A stretch of DNA of 64,000 nt from Actinomycetospora soli (GCF_021026295.1 NZ_JAJNDA010000016.1:62001-126000); one strand, 5' to 3'. Positions 48,435 to 57,353 are shown, counted from the stretch's first letter. Numbers and translations: made by a program. Notes: generated from the letters alone by a model not told the origin.

Positions 48435-49388
48435 TCACGCCACCCGGTGCTGGATCGGTTCCCCTCGGACGAAGCGGCCGACGTTCGTCACGAACTCCCG
48501 CGCCATGCCGGCGTAGGACTGCTCGGTGATGCCCCCGACGTGCGGCGTGACGAGCACGTGGTGCTCCAGCAGCTCGTCGTGGGGGTCGATGGGCTCCACC
48601 CAGGTGACGTCGAGTCCGGCGCCCGCGAGGCCTCCCCCGGCCAGCGCCGCCAGCAGCGCGTCGCGGTCCACCACGGGGCCGCGCGCCACGTTGACGAGGT
48701 GCCCGCCCGGGTTCAGGGCCGCGAGCGCGGTGTCGGACACGATGCCGCGGGTCGCCTCGGTCAGCGGGCAGGCGACGACGAGGTCGTCGCACCCGGCGAG
48801 GGCCTGCGCGAGGTCGCCGTGGCGGTACTCGTCGACGACGGCGGCGGCCGCCGGGTAGTCCGACGCCTCGCGGCGCCCGATGCCGACCACGCGCACCCCG
48901 AAGGCGCGGAGCCGCACGGCGACCTCGACCCCGATGTCGCCCGTGCCGAGCACGGCCACCGTGCGCCCGCGCAGCATGACGCCCATGGGCGACCCGACCG
49001 CCTTCTCCGCGACGCCCGCCCGCGCCTCCTCGTAGCGGCGCAGCAGCGCCAGCAGCAGGAGCAGCGCGATCTCCGCGACGGCGGTGGCGTTGCCCGATCC
49101 GCCGCCGGGCACGTTCGCCACGGGCACGCCCCGGGTGCGGGCGGCCTCCAGGTCGACCCCGGAGACGCCCACGCCGAACTGCTGCACCAGACGGGCCCCG
49201 CACGCGTCGATCAGCGCGCCGTCGATCGTGCTGCCCAGGGGGGCGAGCACGTCGGCCGGCACCGGGGCCGAGTGCGGCACGTCGACCAGCTCCGCCCCGT
49301 CCAGCTCCGGGATCGCGAGGTCCGCCAGGGCCTCGGTGAGACACCGGCGGACCTCCGGGAAGCCGCCGCCGACGAGTCCGATGCGCAA
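48435..49388 (-). CDS. D-2-hydroxyacid dehydrogenase family protein
   Basis: NAD(P)-dependent dehydrogenase, substrate unknown (phosphoglycerate dehydrogenase-like). The 317 residues hold the Rossmann motif AVLGTGDIGVEVAVRL near 155, the catalytic Arg in LVNVARGPVVD, a Glu in DVTWVEP and His in LVTPHVGG. The only in-frame start with a ribosome site is TTG at 49386-49388, after GGAGGCACG. A hairpin lies between it and the upstream nitroreductase gene. Confidence 0.82.
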   Translation of the reverse strand: MRIGLVGGGFPEVRRCLTEALADLAIPELDGAELVDVPHSAPVPADVLAPLGSTIDGALIDACGARLVQQFGVGVSGVDLEAARTRGVPVANVPGGGSGNATAVAEIALLLLLALLRRYEEARAGVAEKAVGSPMGVMLRGRTVAVLGTGDIGVEVAVRLRAFGVRVVGIGRREASDYPAAAAVVDEYRHGDLAQALAGCDDLVVACPLTEATRGIVSDTALAALNPGGHLVNVARGPVVDRDALLAALAGGGLAGAGLDVTWVEPIDPHDELLEHHVLVTPHVGGITEQSYAGMAREFVTNVGRFVRGEPIQHRVA

Positions 49389-49424
49389 CGTGCCTCCGGC
49401 CTGTGAGCAGTTCTGACGGTCATA

Positions 49425-49445
49425 CCCGTGAGAAGTACTCACGGG
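49425..49445. terminator. 8-bp hairpin between the nitroreductase-like and dehydrogenase genes
   Basis: CCCGTGAG-AAGTA-CTCACGGG: perfect 8-bp arms with a 5-nt loop, 11 bp after the nitroreductase-like stop and 37 bp before the TTG start of the dehydrogenase. Either a terminator or an operator. Confidence 0.5.
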
Positions 49446-49455
49446 CCTCGGGCAC

Positions 49456-49884
49456 CTAGACGGGCTCGGCCACGAACACCGGGATCTCGCGGTCGGTGGA
49501 CTTCGCGTAGTCGGCGTACGAGGGGAAGGCCGCGACGGCCCGCTCCCACCACTGCGCGCGCTCGTCACCGGTGACGATGCGGGCGCGGTAGGTCTTCGTC
49601 TCCCGGCCGTCCTGGATGGGGAACTCCGGGTGCGCGACGATGTTGTGGTACCAGGTGGGGTGCTCGTCGGCCCCGCCCTTCGAGGCGACGATCGCGTAGT
49701 CCCCGTCGTGCTCGACGCGCATCACCGGGGTGTGCCGCAGCTTGCCGGTCTTCGCCCCGCGCAGCGTCATCAGGATGATCGGGGATCCCTTGACGGTGAT
49801 GCCCTCGGTCGTCCCGGTGCGCTGGATCTGCTCGATCTGCTCGCGCACCCAGTCGGTCGGGTTGGTCTCCACCTGCTCGCTCAT
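49456..49884 (-). CDS. Deazaflavin (F420)-dependent nitroreductase/quinone reductase family protein
   Basis: Split-barrel protein of the Ddn family, which uses F420H2. The 142 residues include ILMTLRGAKTGKLRHTPVMR, YAIVASKGGADEHPTWYHN and a C-terminal FPSYADYAKSTDREIPVF, all typical. The ATG at 49882-49884 lacks a strong ribosome site. It is 28 bp downstream of the exoribonuclease gene. The substrate is unknown. Confidence 0.9.
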   Translation of the reverse strand: MSEQVETNPTDWVREQIEQIQRTGTTEGITVKGSPIILMTLRGAKTGKLRHTPVMRVEHDGDYAIVASKGGADEHPTWYHNIVAHPEFPIQDGRETKTYRARIVTGDERAQWWERAVAAFPSYADYAKSTDREIPVFVAEPV

Positions 49885-49912
49885 ACGCCGGGGAACCCCG
49901 TTTCGCGGACGA

Positions 49913-50434
49913 TCATTCCGACGGGTGCCCGTGGTCTCCGCCCATCCGGGCGCGCCAGATCTCGTCGATGACCGTCCACTTCACGAGGTTGTGGCGGGCG
50001 TCGGCGAGGGCGTCGTGGGCGTCCGGCGGCGCGGGCGGGAGCTCGGGGCGCCCGACGTCGTCCCAGCGCTGGCGCAGGTCGCGGGTGAAGCGGGGCAGCT
50101 CGCGCGGCAGGGCGGGCATGGCACCCCAGAGCTGGGCCACCACCACGTGGTCGTACGGCGCGTTCCAGGCCCACAGCTCGACCGGACCCGCACCCGCCGT
50201 CACGAACGCGAAGAAGTCCTCGCGGATCTGCAGCCGGCTGCGCCAGGCCGGGTCGGACGAGGGCGGGAGCTTGTCCAGCACGTTCTTCCGCACCCACGGG
50301 CCGGCCTTCATCGGGTCGAACGCGCGGGAGATCGCGTAGAACTCCCGCCCGTCCTCGTCGACCGCCCCGAGGGAGACGAGATCGATCGTCGTCCCGTCCT
50401 CGATGAACTCGCAGTCGTAGAAGATCCGTGCCAC
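49913..50434 (-). CDS. 3'-5' exoribonuclease, RNase T/DEDD family (Rv2179c-like)
   Basis: Degrades RNA 3' overhangs in its mycobacterial homologue. The 173 residues have the catalytic Asp7 and Glu9 in IFYDCEFIEDG, a central WAWNAPYDHVVVAQLWG with the second Asp, and DAHDALADARHN with the last DEDDh residues. GTG at 50432-50434 is the start, with CACAAT upstream and no Shine-Dalgarno. It lies 14 bp downstream of plsC. Confidence 0.9.
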   Translation of the reverse strand: MARIFYDCEFIEDGTTIDLVSLGAVDEDGREFYAISRAFDPMKAGPWVRKNVLDKLPPSSDPAWRSRLQIREDFFAFVTAGAGPVELWAWNAPYDHVVVAQLWGAMPALPRELPRFTRDLRQRWDDVGRPELPPAPPDAHDALADARHNLVKWTVIDEIWRARMGGDHGHPSE

Positions 50435-50448
50435 GACGCGCGATTGTG

Positions 50449-51141
50449 TCAGGCCGCCGTGGCGTCGCCCGCGCTCTCCTTGGCCTTCGAGGCGTAGACG
50501 TCCACGTACTCCTGGCCGGAGAGCTCCAGGATCGCGTCCATCACCTCGTCGGTGATCGCGCGCTCGACCTGGCGGTCGTCGGCGATGCCGGCGTAGCGGG
50601 AGAAGTCCAGCGGGCGCCCGATGGCGATCGTGATCTTCACGGGGCGCCAGAACCGGGATCCGACCGGGTTCGCGCGGTCGGTGCCGATCATCGCGACCGG
50701 CACCACGGGCACCCCGGCCTCCAGGGCCATCCGGGCGACCCCGGTGCGGCCCTTGTAGAGGCGGCCGTCGGGCGAGCGCGTGCCCTCGGGGTAGATCCCG
50801 AACAGCCGACCCTCGCGCATGACCCCGATCCCGGTGTCGAGGGCGGCACGGGCGGCGCGCCCGTTGCCGCGCTCGATCGGGACCTGGCCCATGCCGGTGA
50901 AGAACCAGCGCTGCAGGGTGCCGATCGGACCCGTCGTCGTGAAGTACTCCGCCTTGGCCGGGAAGGCCATCCGCCGCGGCACCATGAGCGGGAGGACGAA
51001 CGAGTCGAGCACCGCGAGGTGGTTCGACGCGACCAGGGCCCCGCCGGTGCGCGGCAGGTTCTCCGCGCCGCGGACCTCCGGCCGGAACGCCACCCGCATG
51101 AGCGGACCCATGAAGACCCACTTCATCAACCAGTAGAGCAC
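50449..51141 (-). CDS. plsC: 1-acyl-sn-glycerol-3-phosphate acyltransferase (PlsC-like)
   Basis: Acylates lysophosphatidic acid or a related acceptor at the membrane. The 230 residues have block I ASNHLAVLDSF (HX4D), VPIERGN, block III GIYPEGTRSPDG and VPVVPVAMIG. A short hydrophobic N-terminus can attach it to the membrane. The GTG start follows AAGGGGAG. It is divergent from the hydrolase gene across a 206-bp gap. Confidence 0.92.
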   Translation of the reverse strand: MLYWLMKWVFMGPLMRVAFRPEVRGAENLPRTGGALVASNHLAVLDSFVLPLMVPRRMAFPAKAEYFTTTGPIGTLQRWFFTGMGQVPIERGNGRAARAALDTGIGVMREGRLFGIYPEGTRSPDGRLYKGRTGVARMALEAGVPVVPVAMIGTDRANPVGSRFWRPVKITIAIGRPLDFSRYAGIADDRQVERAITDEVMDAILELSGQEYVDVYASKAKESAGDATAA

Positions 51142-51347
51142 CGCTCCCCTTCCCCGCCGACCCTCGGATGTCGCAGCCTAGGCAGCGGCGTGTCGGGCGA
51201 CAACGACAGCGCGTCGCCGACGGTCCACCGACCGGCCACCGACGACACCACCGGATCGGGCACCTGCACGTACCGCACCGGTGTGGGACGTGACACGATG
51301 ACGCCCAGGGCGTCCCCGCGCCCGCCATCCCCGTCGTGGAGGCACGT

Positions 51348-52127
51348 GTGCCCGTGATGCCCGGGGCGGAGCCGTTCTCCGCCGACCCCGAGGGCGCCGA
51401 GATCGGCGTGGTGCTCGCGCACGGGTTCACGGGCTGCCCGCAGAGCATGCGGCCGTGGGGGGAGCACCTCGCGGCCGAGGGCATCGCGGTCCGCGGCCCG
51501 CGGCTGCCCGGGCACGGCACCCGCTGGCAGGACATGCAGGCCACCCGCTGGCCCGACTGGTACGGCGAGATCGCCCGCGCCGTCGACGACCTGCTCGGCC
51601 GCTACCGGTCGGTGTTCGTCTTCGGGCTCTCCATGGGCGGCACGCTGACGCTGCGGGCGGCCGAGGAGTACGGCGACCGGATCACCGGCATCTGCCTGGT
51701 CAACCCGTCGGTGACGACGCTGCGCCGCGATGCCGCCTTCGCCCGCTACCTGGCGCGGCTGTGGCCGTGGGCGCCGGGCGTGGCGAACGACGTCGCGAAG
51801 CCGGGCGTCACCGAGCTCGGGTACGACCGGGTGCCGCTCAAGGCGTTCGTGTCGCTGACCGAGCTGTGGTCGGTGGTCCAGACCGATCTCCCCCGCGTGA
51901 CGAGCCCGGTGCTGCTGTACCGCTCGACCGCCGACCACGTCGTGGAACCGGTGAACGCGAGCCTCGTCCTCGACGGGGTGTCCGCCACCGACGTCACCGA
52001 GGTCGTCCTGCAGGACAGCTACCACGTCGCGACCCTCGACCACGACGCCCCCAGGATCTTCGCCGGCAGCACCGAGTTCGCCCGCCGGCTGCACGCCGCA
52101 CGCGCAGAGGCAGGACATCCCGCATGA
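51348..52127 (+). CDS. Alpha/beta hydrolase (carboxylesterase/monoacylglycerol lipase-like)
   Basis: Serine hydrolase probably acting on acyl esters. The 259 residues have the oxyanion segment GVVLAHGFTGCPQSM, the nucleophile elbow FGLSMGG, the acid in YRSTADHVVEP and the His in DSYHVATLDHD. GTG at 51348 was chosen over the GTG at 51336, since GGAGG at 51338-51342 is 5 bases away. Downstream in-frame GTG and ATG also exist. The stop overlaps the next gene as ATGA. Confidence 0.88.
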   Translation: MPVMPGAEPFSADPEGAEIGVVLAHGFTGCPQSMRPWGEHLAAEGIAVRGPRLPGHGTRWQDMQATRWPDWYGEIARAVDDLLGRYRSVFVFGLSMGGTLTLRAAEEYGDRITGICLVNPSVTTLRRDAAFARYLARLWPWAPGVANDVAKPGVTELGYDRVPLKAFVSLTELWSVVQTDLPRVTSPVLLYRSTADHVVEPVNASLVLDGVSATDVTEVVLQDSYHVATLDHDAPRIFAGSTEFARRLHAARAEAGHPA

Positions 52128-52702
52128 GCACGCCCGACCCGGAGGACCCCGCCCGCCGCGACGAGGCCGGCTCCGGCCAGTCCGCCGACGCGCGCCGCTT
52201 CGAGCTGCCCGACGACGTCGACGCCGCGTTCGCGGCGATCGTCGCCGACTGGGCCGCCGCGGACGCGCCGCGCTGGCCGGTCGTGCCCGACGAGGACGGG
52301 CCGTCGTCCGGCGTCGGGCTCGCCACGCCCCCGCAGGGCCAGCCGTCGGCGCACCCCGAACGGTCCGCCGACGAGCTGTTCACCCCGGCCCCGGAGCCGA
52401 CGCAGCCCACCCCGCCGCCGTCGCCGCCCGCGGCCCACCGGCCGCACGCACCTCGGCGTCCCGAGGACGAGCACTTCGTCCCGCCGGAGCCGCCCCCGCT
52501 GCCCCGGATCGGGCTGTCCAGCCTGTTCGGGCTCCTGCTGCTCGTGGCCGGCGTGGTCCTGCTCGCCCTGCCCGCGCTCGTCGGCGGGGTCGCCGGGCTC
52601 GGCATCGTCCCGGGCCTGCTGGCCATGGCGGCCGGCCTCGGCTGGCTCGTCGTCGGGATGCGGCGCCCGTCGGAGTCCGAGGACCCCGAGGGCACCGTCT
52701 AG
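52124..52702 (+). CDS. Hypothetical membrane protein with disordered N-terminal half
   Basis: I do not recognise the family. Of 192 residues, 1-125 are acidic and P/A-rich, with one more ordered segment (FELPDDVDAAFAAIVADW). Two adjacent hydrophobic helices follow (SSLFGLLLLVAGVVLLALPAL and IVPGLLAMAAGLGWLVVGM), then a short charged tail. It is coupled to the hydrolase by ATGA. The TAG stop overlaps the TAG of the ROK gene on the other strand at a CTAG. Confidence 0.8.
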   Translation: MSTPDPEDPARRDEAGSGQSADARRFELPDDVDAAFAAIVADWAAADAPRWPVVPDEDGPSSGVGLATPPQGQPSAHPERSADELFTPAPEPTQPTPPPSPPAAHRPHAPRRPEDEHFVPPEPPPLPRIGLSSLFGLLLLVAGVVLLALPALVGGVAGLGIVPGLLAMAAGLGWLVVGMRRPSESEDPEGTV

Positions 52703-53652
52703 AGCCCGCGCTCCCCGGCGTCGAGCGCGGCGCCGATCATCCCGGCGTCCCCGCCGAGCACCGCTGCGCGCACGTCGGCCAGCCGCCGGTGGCCGCGCCC
52801 GGTGACCTCGTCGGCGTACACCGCCCGGGCGTCGTCGAGGTAGAGCTCCGACGACGCCGAGACCTCGCCGCCGATGACGACGACGTCCGGGTCGAACGTG
52901 TCCGCCACCATCGCGAGGCCCCGCCCGAGCCAGGCGGCGAAGTCGGCGACGACCCGCAGGGCGAGGTGGTCCCCGCCGGCGGCGGCGTGCGCGACGTCGC
53001 GCCCGGACAGCGGCAGCCCGCGCTCCCACGCCACCCGCAGGGTGGAGAAGTCCTCGCTCGCCGACACCAGCTCGTCGGCGCTCGCGCCCAGCGCGGTGCC
53101 GCTGCAGTAGCGCTCGAGGCAGCCGCGCTTGCCGCAGGGGCAGGGGCGTCCGTCGGGCACGACCACCACGTGGTCGAGCTCGGGTGCGACCCCGAAGGCC
53201 CCGCGGAAGACGTGCCCGTCGATCACGAGCGCGGCCCCGATCCCGGTGCCGAGCGCCACCAGGACCGCCACCCGCGCGCCGGCCGCCGCACCGACCCGGT
53301 GCTCGGCGAGCCCGGCGGCGTTCGCGTCGTGCTCGAGGGTGACGGGGAGTCCGAGGCGGTCGGTCATGCGGTCGACCACCGGCTCGTCCCGCCACGGCAG
53401 GTGGGCCCCGAAGGACACCGCCCGCCGGTCCGGGTCGACGAAGCCCGCCACCGCGAGCCCCACCGCGCCGACCTCCCGGCCCGCCGAGCGGGCCTCGTCG
53501 GAGAGGTGGGCGACGAGCTTCGCGACGGTCCCGTCGAGCTCCGAGGACTGCCGCGGCGTCGCGGCGACCCGGCTGGCCAGCAGGGTCCCGTCGGCCGCGA
53601 CGAGGCCCGCCTTGACCGTCGTCCCGCCGATGTCGACCCCGACCGTCAGCAC
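52699..53652 (-). CDS. ROK-family sugar kinase (glucokinase-like)
   Basis: Phosphorylates glucose or a related sugar with ATP. Of 317 residues, the phosphate loop is GVDIGGTTVKAGLV near residue 5, the catalytic region is LEHDANAAGLAEH, and the ROK zinc motif is CPCGKRGCLERYCSG near 165-180. The second phosphate segment is VVIGGEVS. The GTG at 53650-53652 overlaps the upstream gene by 7 bp. Glucokinase is the best guess; substrate choice is not visible. Confidence 0.9.
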   Translation of the reverse strand: MLTVGVDIGGTTVKAGLVAADGTLLASRVAATPRQSSELDGTVAKLVAHLSDEARSAGREVGAVGLAVAGFVDPDRRAVSFGAHLPWRDEPVVDRMTDRLGLPVTLEHDANAAGLAEHRVGAAAGARVAVLVALGTGIGAALVIDGHVFRGAFGVAPELDHVVVVPDGRPCPCGKRGCLERYCSGTALGASADELVSASEDFSTLRVAWERGLPLSGRDVAHAAAGGDHLALRVVADFAAWLGRGLAMVADTFDPDVVVIGGEVSASSELYLDDARAVYADEVTGRGHRRLADVRAAVLGGDAGMIGAALDAGERGL

Positions 53653-54329
53653 GGGCGTGGCCGTCGACGGACGGGGATGCGCTGCACCCCGCGGCGCGCG
53701 GTCGCGTGGGCGGCGGGTCCGGTGCCGTTCCCGACGACGGATGCGGTCGCCTCCGGCTCGGCGGCCGGGGCGCCGGGCGCCCGGCGCGGGCTCGGCCGGG
53801 GACCGCGGCGGCCGGTGGGACGGTCGGCGGGCGTCGCGGCGGGTGCCTCGTCGTCGGTACCCCGGGCGGCGGGGGCCGGGTCGAACGTGGCGTGCGGCGC
53901 GACGTCCCAGGGGACGTCGGCCGCCCAGCTCGGCGTGCCCCACTCGGCGGGCCAGCCGGCCGGGGCGGTCGGCGGGGTCGGGGTGGTCGGGGTGGTCCGG
54001 GTGCTCGGGGTGTCGGGTGCCGGCGGCGGGGCGTGGTGGTCGTGGCTGCCGGTGGCGTGCGCCTGCAGGAGCAGCCGCAGCAGGACCAGGAGCCCGGACG
54101 CCTGCTCGGCGAGGGTGGCGGTGAGCTCCGGCTGCTCCCCGCGCAGAGCGGCGACCAGCGCGCAGACCGGGCACCAGGTGCAGGGACCGGGACTCTGCCG
54201 CGGCCGCTCGCCGGGCTCGCCCCGCGGGGCCTCGACGCGCGCGCCCACCCAGTCGAGCAGCGTCGTGGCGGTGGCGCGGGCCTCCTGGGCCAGGCGCTCC
54301 CGCGCCGCCCGGTCGGCGTCGGTCGTCAT
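53646..54329 (-). CDS. Hypothetical protein with CxxCxxC motif (Rv2186c-like position)
   Basis: Conserved in actinobacteria next to the ArsA-like gene; function unknown. Of 227 residues, the N-terminal 95 are ordered: a helical part (RERLAQEARATATTLLDW), then Cys50, Cys53 and Cys56 in GPCTWCPVCALVAAL, then LLVLLRLLLQAH. The rest is a P/T/A/R-rich disordered tail ending in basic residues. The cysteines may bind metal. The ATG follows GGGGGG. It sits 25 bp downstream of arsA. Confidence 0.82.
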   Translation of the reverse strand: MTTDADRAARERLAQEARATATTLLDWVGARVEAPRGEPGERPRQSPGPCTWCPVCALVAALRGEQPELTATLAEQASGLLVLLRLLLQAHATGSHDHHAPPPAPDTPSTRTTPTTPTPPTAPAGWPAEWGTPSWAADVPWDVAPHATFDPAPAARGTDDEAPAATPADRPTGRRGPRPSPRRAPGAPAAEPEATASVVGNGTGPAAHATARRGVQRIPVRRRPRPC

Positions 54330-54354
54330 GCGGTCCCCCCGTTCCCCCGGGTGC

Positions 54355-55593
54355 TCATCGCATCCAGACCGCGGGGTCGGGTCGGAAGGCGACCGAGAGC
54401 ACGTCGTCGTCGAGTTCCGCGCCGACGACCTCGCACCGGCGCAGCACCGGCGGCAGCGCCACCGTGCGCCGCCGGCTCCCGACGGTGACCGCGAGGTCGT
54501 CCCCGATGCGGGCGAGGTCCACCTCGCCGTCGCCGATCCCGGGAACCTGCAGGTCCAGGGCGTACTCGCTGTCCACCGACGTCCCCACCCCGGCGACGCG
54601 CCGCAGCTCCATCAGCGGCCGCACGGCGGCGCCCTCGAGCGGGTCGTCGTCGCCGTAGAGGTCGTCGGCGAGCTCGGCGAGCTCGCCGATCCCGACGGGC
54701 TCCCCCGCCCGGTGCGCGACCGTGCGGACCCCGACCCCCGTGCCCGCGGTCAGCTCGGCGAGGTCGGCCAGCACGTCCTCCTGCTCGCGGCGGCGCACCC
54801 GCAGCCACTGCACCGCGGCACTGCGCCCCGTGCCCGGGTCGGGCACCAGCCGGTTCGCGATCAGGCCGTCGACGTGCAGTTCGTGCAGCGCGAGCGCGGT
54901 GACCGTGCGGCGGGTCTCCGCGGCGACGACCCGCTCCGGGGTCAGCACGAGGCGGATCGTCGTGGTGGACCGGTCGGCGAGCATGGCGCGCAGCCCGGAG
55001 AGCTGCTCGGCCAGGCGGGAGAGCGACGCCGCGGCCGCGTCCCACTTCGCGACGGTGGCCCCGCTGCCGGCCAGACCCGCCAGCACGCCCCGGACGGCAC
55101 GCCGGTGGGCGGGGAACAGGCGCTCGAGGTAGCCGCCGAGCGCCTCGGGCAGGCTCAGCAGCCGCAGGGTCTCGGCCGTCGGGCCGCAGTCGACGACGAC
55201 GACCTCCCACGGCCCGTCCTCGGTGGCCCGCCGGACCTGCTCGAGGGCGAGGAGGTCCTCCACCCCGGGCAGCACGGTGAGTTCGTCGGCGACGATGTCG
55301 TCGACCCCCGCACCGGCCAGGAGGGTGCGCAGCTGGGCGCGCAGCGGCTCCCAGGCCTCGTCGACGAGGGCGCGGGTGTCAACGTGGGCGGCGAACAGGC
55401 CGGGCATCGTCGTCCCGTCGATCTCGGTGGGCTCACCGCCCAGCGGGACGTCGAAGGCGTCGCCGAGCGAGTGCGCCGGATCGGTCGAGAGGACCAGGAC
55501 CTTGCGGCCCGACCGCGCGAGCGCCACCGCCGTGGCCGCCGCGGTCGTCGTCTTGCCGACCCCGCCCTTGCCGGTGAAGAGCAGGACCCGCAC
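54355..55593 (-). CDS. ArsA-like anion-transport/Get3-family ATPase
   Basis: P-loop ATPase related to ArsA/Get3; not expected to act on arsenic, since no arsenic genes are near. The 412 residues have Walker A LFTGKGGVGKTTTAA near residue 5, STDPAHSLGDAFDV and VVVVDCGPTAETLRLL, with a C-terminal beta domain (LDLQVPGIGDGEVDL) typical of the actinobacterial type. The GTG start shares one base with the SRPBCC stop, so the two are coupled, as in Rv2184c-Rv2185c. Confidence 0.9.
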   Translation of the reverse strand: MRVLLFTGKGGVGKTTTAAATAVALARSGRKVLVLSTDPAHSLGDAFDVPLGGEPTEIDGTTMPGLFAAHVDTRALVDEAWEPLRAQLRTLLAGAGVDDIVADELTVLPGVEDLLALEQVRRATEDGPWEVVVVDCGPTAETLRLLSLPEALGGYLERLFPAHRRAVRGVLAGLAGSGATVAKWDAAAASLSRLAEQLSGLRAMLADRSTTTIRLVLTPERVVAAETRRTVTALALHELHVDGLIANRLVPDPGTGRSAAVQWLRVRRREQEDVLADLAELTAGTGVGVRTVAHRAGEPVGIGELAELADDLYGDDDPLEGAAVRPLMELRRVAGVGTSVDSEYALDLQVPGIGDGEVDLARIGDDLAVTVGSRRRTVALPPVLRRCEVVGAELDDDVLSVAFRPDPAVWMR

Positions 55594-56021
55594 TAGCCCT
55601 CCACGCGCCGCTTGAGGCCGGTCAGCGCCGTGTCCATGATCCTCTTCTCGGCCCGCCGCTTGATCAGGCCCGGCATGGGGACCGCGAGGTCCACCGACAG
55701 CGTGTAGGTCACGGTCGTCTCCTTCTCGGAGCCGGCGAGCCGGTAGCGCCCGCGCTGGCCGCGCTGCATCTGCCCGGACACGAGGTCCCAGGTGACGCCG
55801 TCGTCGACCCAGTCGTACGCGAGCACGTAGGTGTCCTTGAGCGGACCGGCGTCCAGGGTGAACCGGACCTGCTCGGGTCGGCCCTCGTCGTCGTGCGTGA
55901 GGACCTTCGCGGAGGTGATCGAGTCCGCCCACTCGGGATAGGCGGGGAAGTCGGCGATCACGTCGAGCACGGCCGTGGGAGCGGCCGCGATGGTGATGGA
56001 CTGCGTGGACTCGTCCGCCAT
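55593..56021 (-). CDS. SRPBCC (polyketide cyclase/lipid transport-like) protein
   Basis: START-like fold that binds a hydrophobic ligand. The 142 residues have the start TQSITIAAAPTAVLDVIADF, PAYPEWADSI, and a C-terminal amphipathic helix (GLIKRRAEKRIMDTALTGL). Matches Rv2185c by position and coupling to the ArsA-like ATPase. The ATG lacks a clear ribosome site; TAACCT lies 8 bases upstream. Confidence 0.88.
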   Translation of the reverse strand: MADESTQSITIAAAPTAVLDVIADFPAYPEWADSITSAKVLTHDDEGRPEQVRFTLDAGPLKDTYVLAYDWVDDGVTWDLVSGQMQRGQRGRYRLAGSEKETTVTYTLSVDLAVPMPGLIKRRAEKRIMDTALTGLKRRVEG

Positions 56022-56118
56022 GGCGCCGAAGGTTACCGTCGCCCGGTCGCCCGGCTCGCCCCGCCGTCACCCTCGCCACGCCCGGGGCAGGTGTGAGGCG
56101 GCCGTGATGTCACCTCGG

Positions 56119-56919
56119 TCACCATCGGGCCACCGCCGGGGTCCCCCGGCGCCGGAAGTGCCCCACGTTCAGGCACTCCGTCGGGCCGATCCGGGTGCGC
56201 GCGGTCAGGGGCGCGTGCACGTGCCCGTAGAGGGCGAGCCGGGGCCGGGTGGCCCGGATCTGCTCCAGCAGGGCGGGCGAGGTGAGCTCGTGGGTGCGCG
56301 CCACCACGTCGTAGGCGAGCTCGGCGACGGCGGGCGGGGCGTGGCTGCACAGCACGTCCACCGCCCCCAGCGCCTCGACGGCCGCGGTGAACTCCTCCGT
56401 GGCGCGCATGTAGGACCGGAAGGCGCCGGCCCGCGGCTCGACCCCCGGCGGCAGCGGGACGCCCCCGACGAACCCCACCCGCGTGTCCCCGATCTCGACG
56501 ACCTCGCCGTCCACCGCCCGCACGTGGGGGTGGTCGGCGAGGAACTCGGGCCACATCGCCGGGATGTCGACGTTGCCCGGCATCAGCCACACCGGCACCC
56601 GGACGGCGCCCAGCGCGGCGAACATCCGGGCGTACTGGCGGTGGACGGCCTCGTCGATGCGGGCGCGGGGGTCGTCGACGTCGGCCCACAGCCGCTGCGT
56701 GAACTCCCGCAGCGCCCCTGGGCCGCCCTCCGAGCGCAACCGGGCGAACTCGATCGTCGCGTCCGGGCCCAGGATGTCGGCGAGGATGCCGTTGGTCGGC
56801 TCGTCGTAGTCGACGAAGTCGATCAGGTCCCCCAGCACGACGAGGGCCTCGGCACCCTCGGCCGCGCGGGCGAGGTCCTCGCTGTTGCCGTGGACGTCGG
56901 AGACGACGTGCACCCTCAT
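56119..56919 (-). CDS. Metallophosphoesterase
   Basis: Calcineurin-like phosphoesterase, substrate unknown. The 266 residues have metal motifs VVSDVHGNSEDL, VVLGDLIDFVDYDE, MPGNVD, CSHAPP and LYGHVHAP. Its ATG overlaps the stop of the upstream SRPBCC gene (ATGA). The order of motifs is complete, so it should be active. Confidence 0.9.
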   Translation of the reverse strand: MRVHVVSDVHGNSEDLARAAEGAEALVVLGDLIDFVDYDEPTNGILADILGPDATIEFARLRSEGGPGALREFTQRLWADVDDPRARIDEAVHRQYARMFAALGAVRVPVWLMPGNVDIPAMWPEFLADHPHVRAVDGEVVEIGDTRVGFVGGVPLPPGVEPRAGAFRSYMRATEEFTAAVEALGAVDVLCSHAPPAVAELAYDVVARTHELTSPALLEQIRATRPRLALYGHVHAPLTARTRIGPTECLNVGHFRRRGTPAVARW

Positions 56920-57353
56920 GCGTGGGCCGGCGTCGGTTCACCCGGACGACGGGTCCATCCCGGTGCGTCGCCGGCGGGCGCCTCCAACCGGGCCTTGAGG
57001 TCGAACGCCACGGCCTTCGCGGCCCGCTGGCGGCGCAGCGCCTCGCGCGCCGGACCGCTGCGCCCGCGCAGGAGCCGCCGCGCGGACCCGCCCTCGGGCC
57101 CGGGGGCGGGGTCGAGGCGCAGGAACCAGTGGACCACCGTCCCGTCTCCGACCGCCTCGCACCACACCTCGGCGCTGCCGACCCAGCGGCCGGTGACCGA
57201 CCAGCGGATCCCGGCGGCGCCCCGGTCGGCGAAGACGTGCAGCTCGAGGTCGGGCCAGAGCCGGGGCCAGTCCGCGGGATCGGCGAAGGCGGCCGCCACG
57301 GCGGCGGGCTCGGCCAGCACGAACGTCTCGTCGATCACGTCCAGCGCGGCCAC
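56916..57353 (-). CDS. SRPBCC family protein
   Basis: A second START-like protein. About 145 residues: AALDVIDETFVLAEPAAVAA, WPRLWPDLELHVF, IRWSVTGRW, VVHWFLRLD, and a basic C-terminal helix (RQRAAKAVAFDLKARL). The GTG at 57351-57353 is the likeliest start (CACGCT plus 6 bases upstream, no Shine-Dalgarno). A GTG at 57338 is an alternative. Coupled to the phosphoesterase by ATGA. Divergent from fadD15. Confidence 0.82.
   Translation of the reverse strand: MAALDVIDETFVLAEPAAVAAAFADPADWPRLWPDLELHVFADRGAAGIRWSVTGRWVGSAEVWCEAVGDGTVVHWFLRLDPAPGPEGGSARRLLRGRSGPAREALRRQRAAKAVAFDLKARLEAPAGDAPGWTRRPGEPTPAHA

Noticed and set aside
51142-51347. Small gene between plsC and the hydrolase
   Set aside because: The 206-bp gap holds no frame with a ribosome site or recognisable product; it is probably a divergent promoter region.
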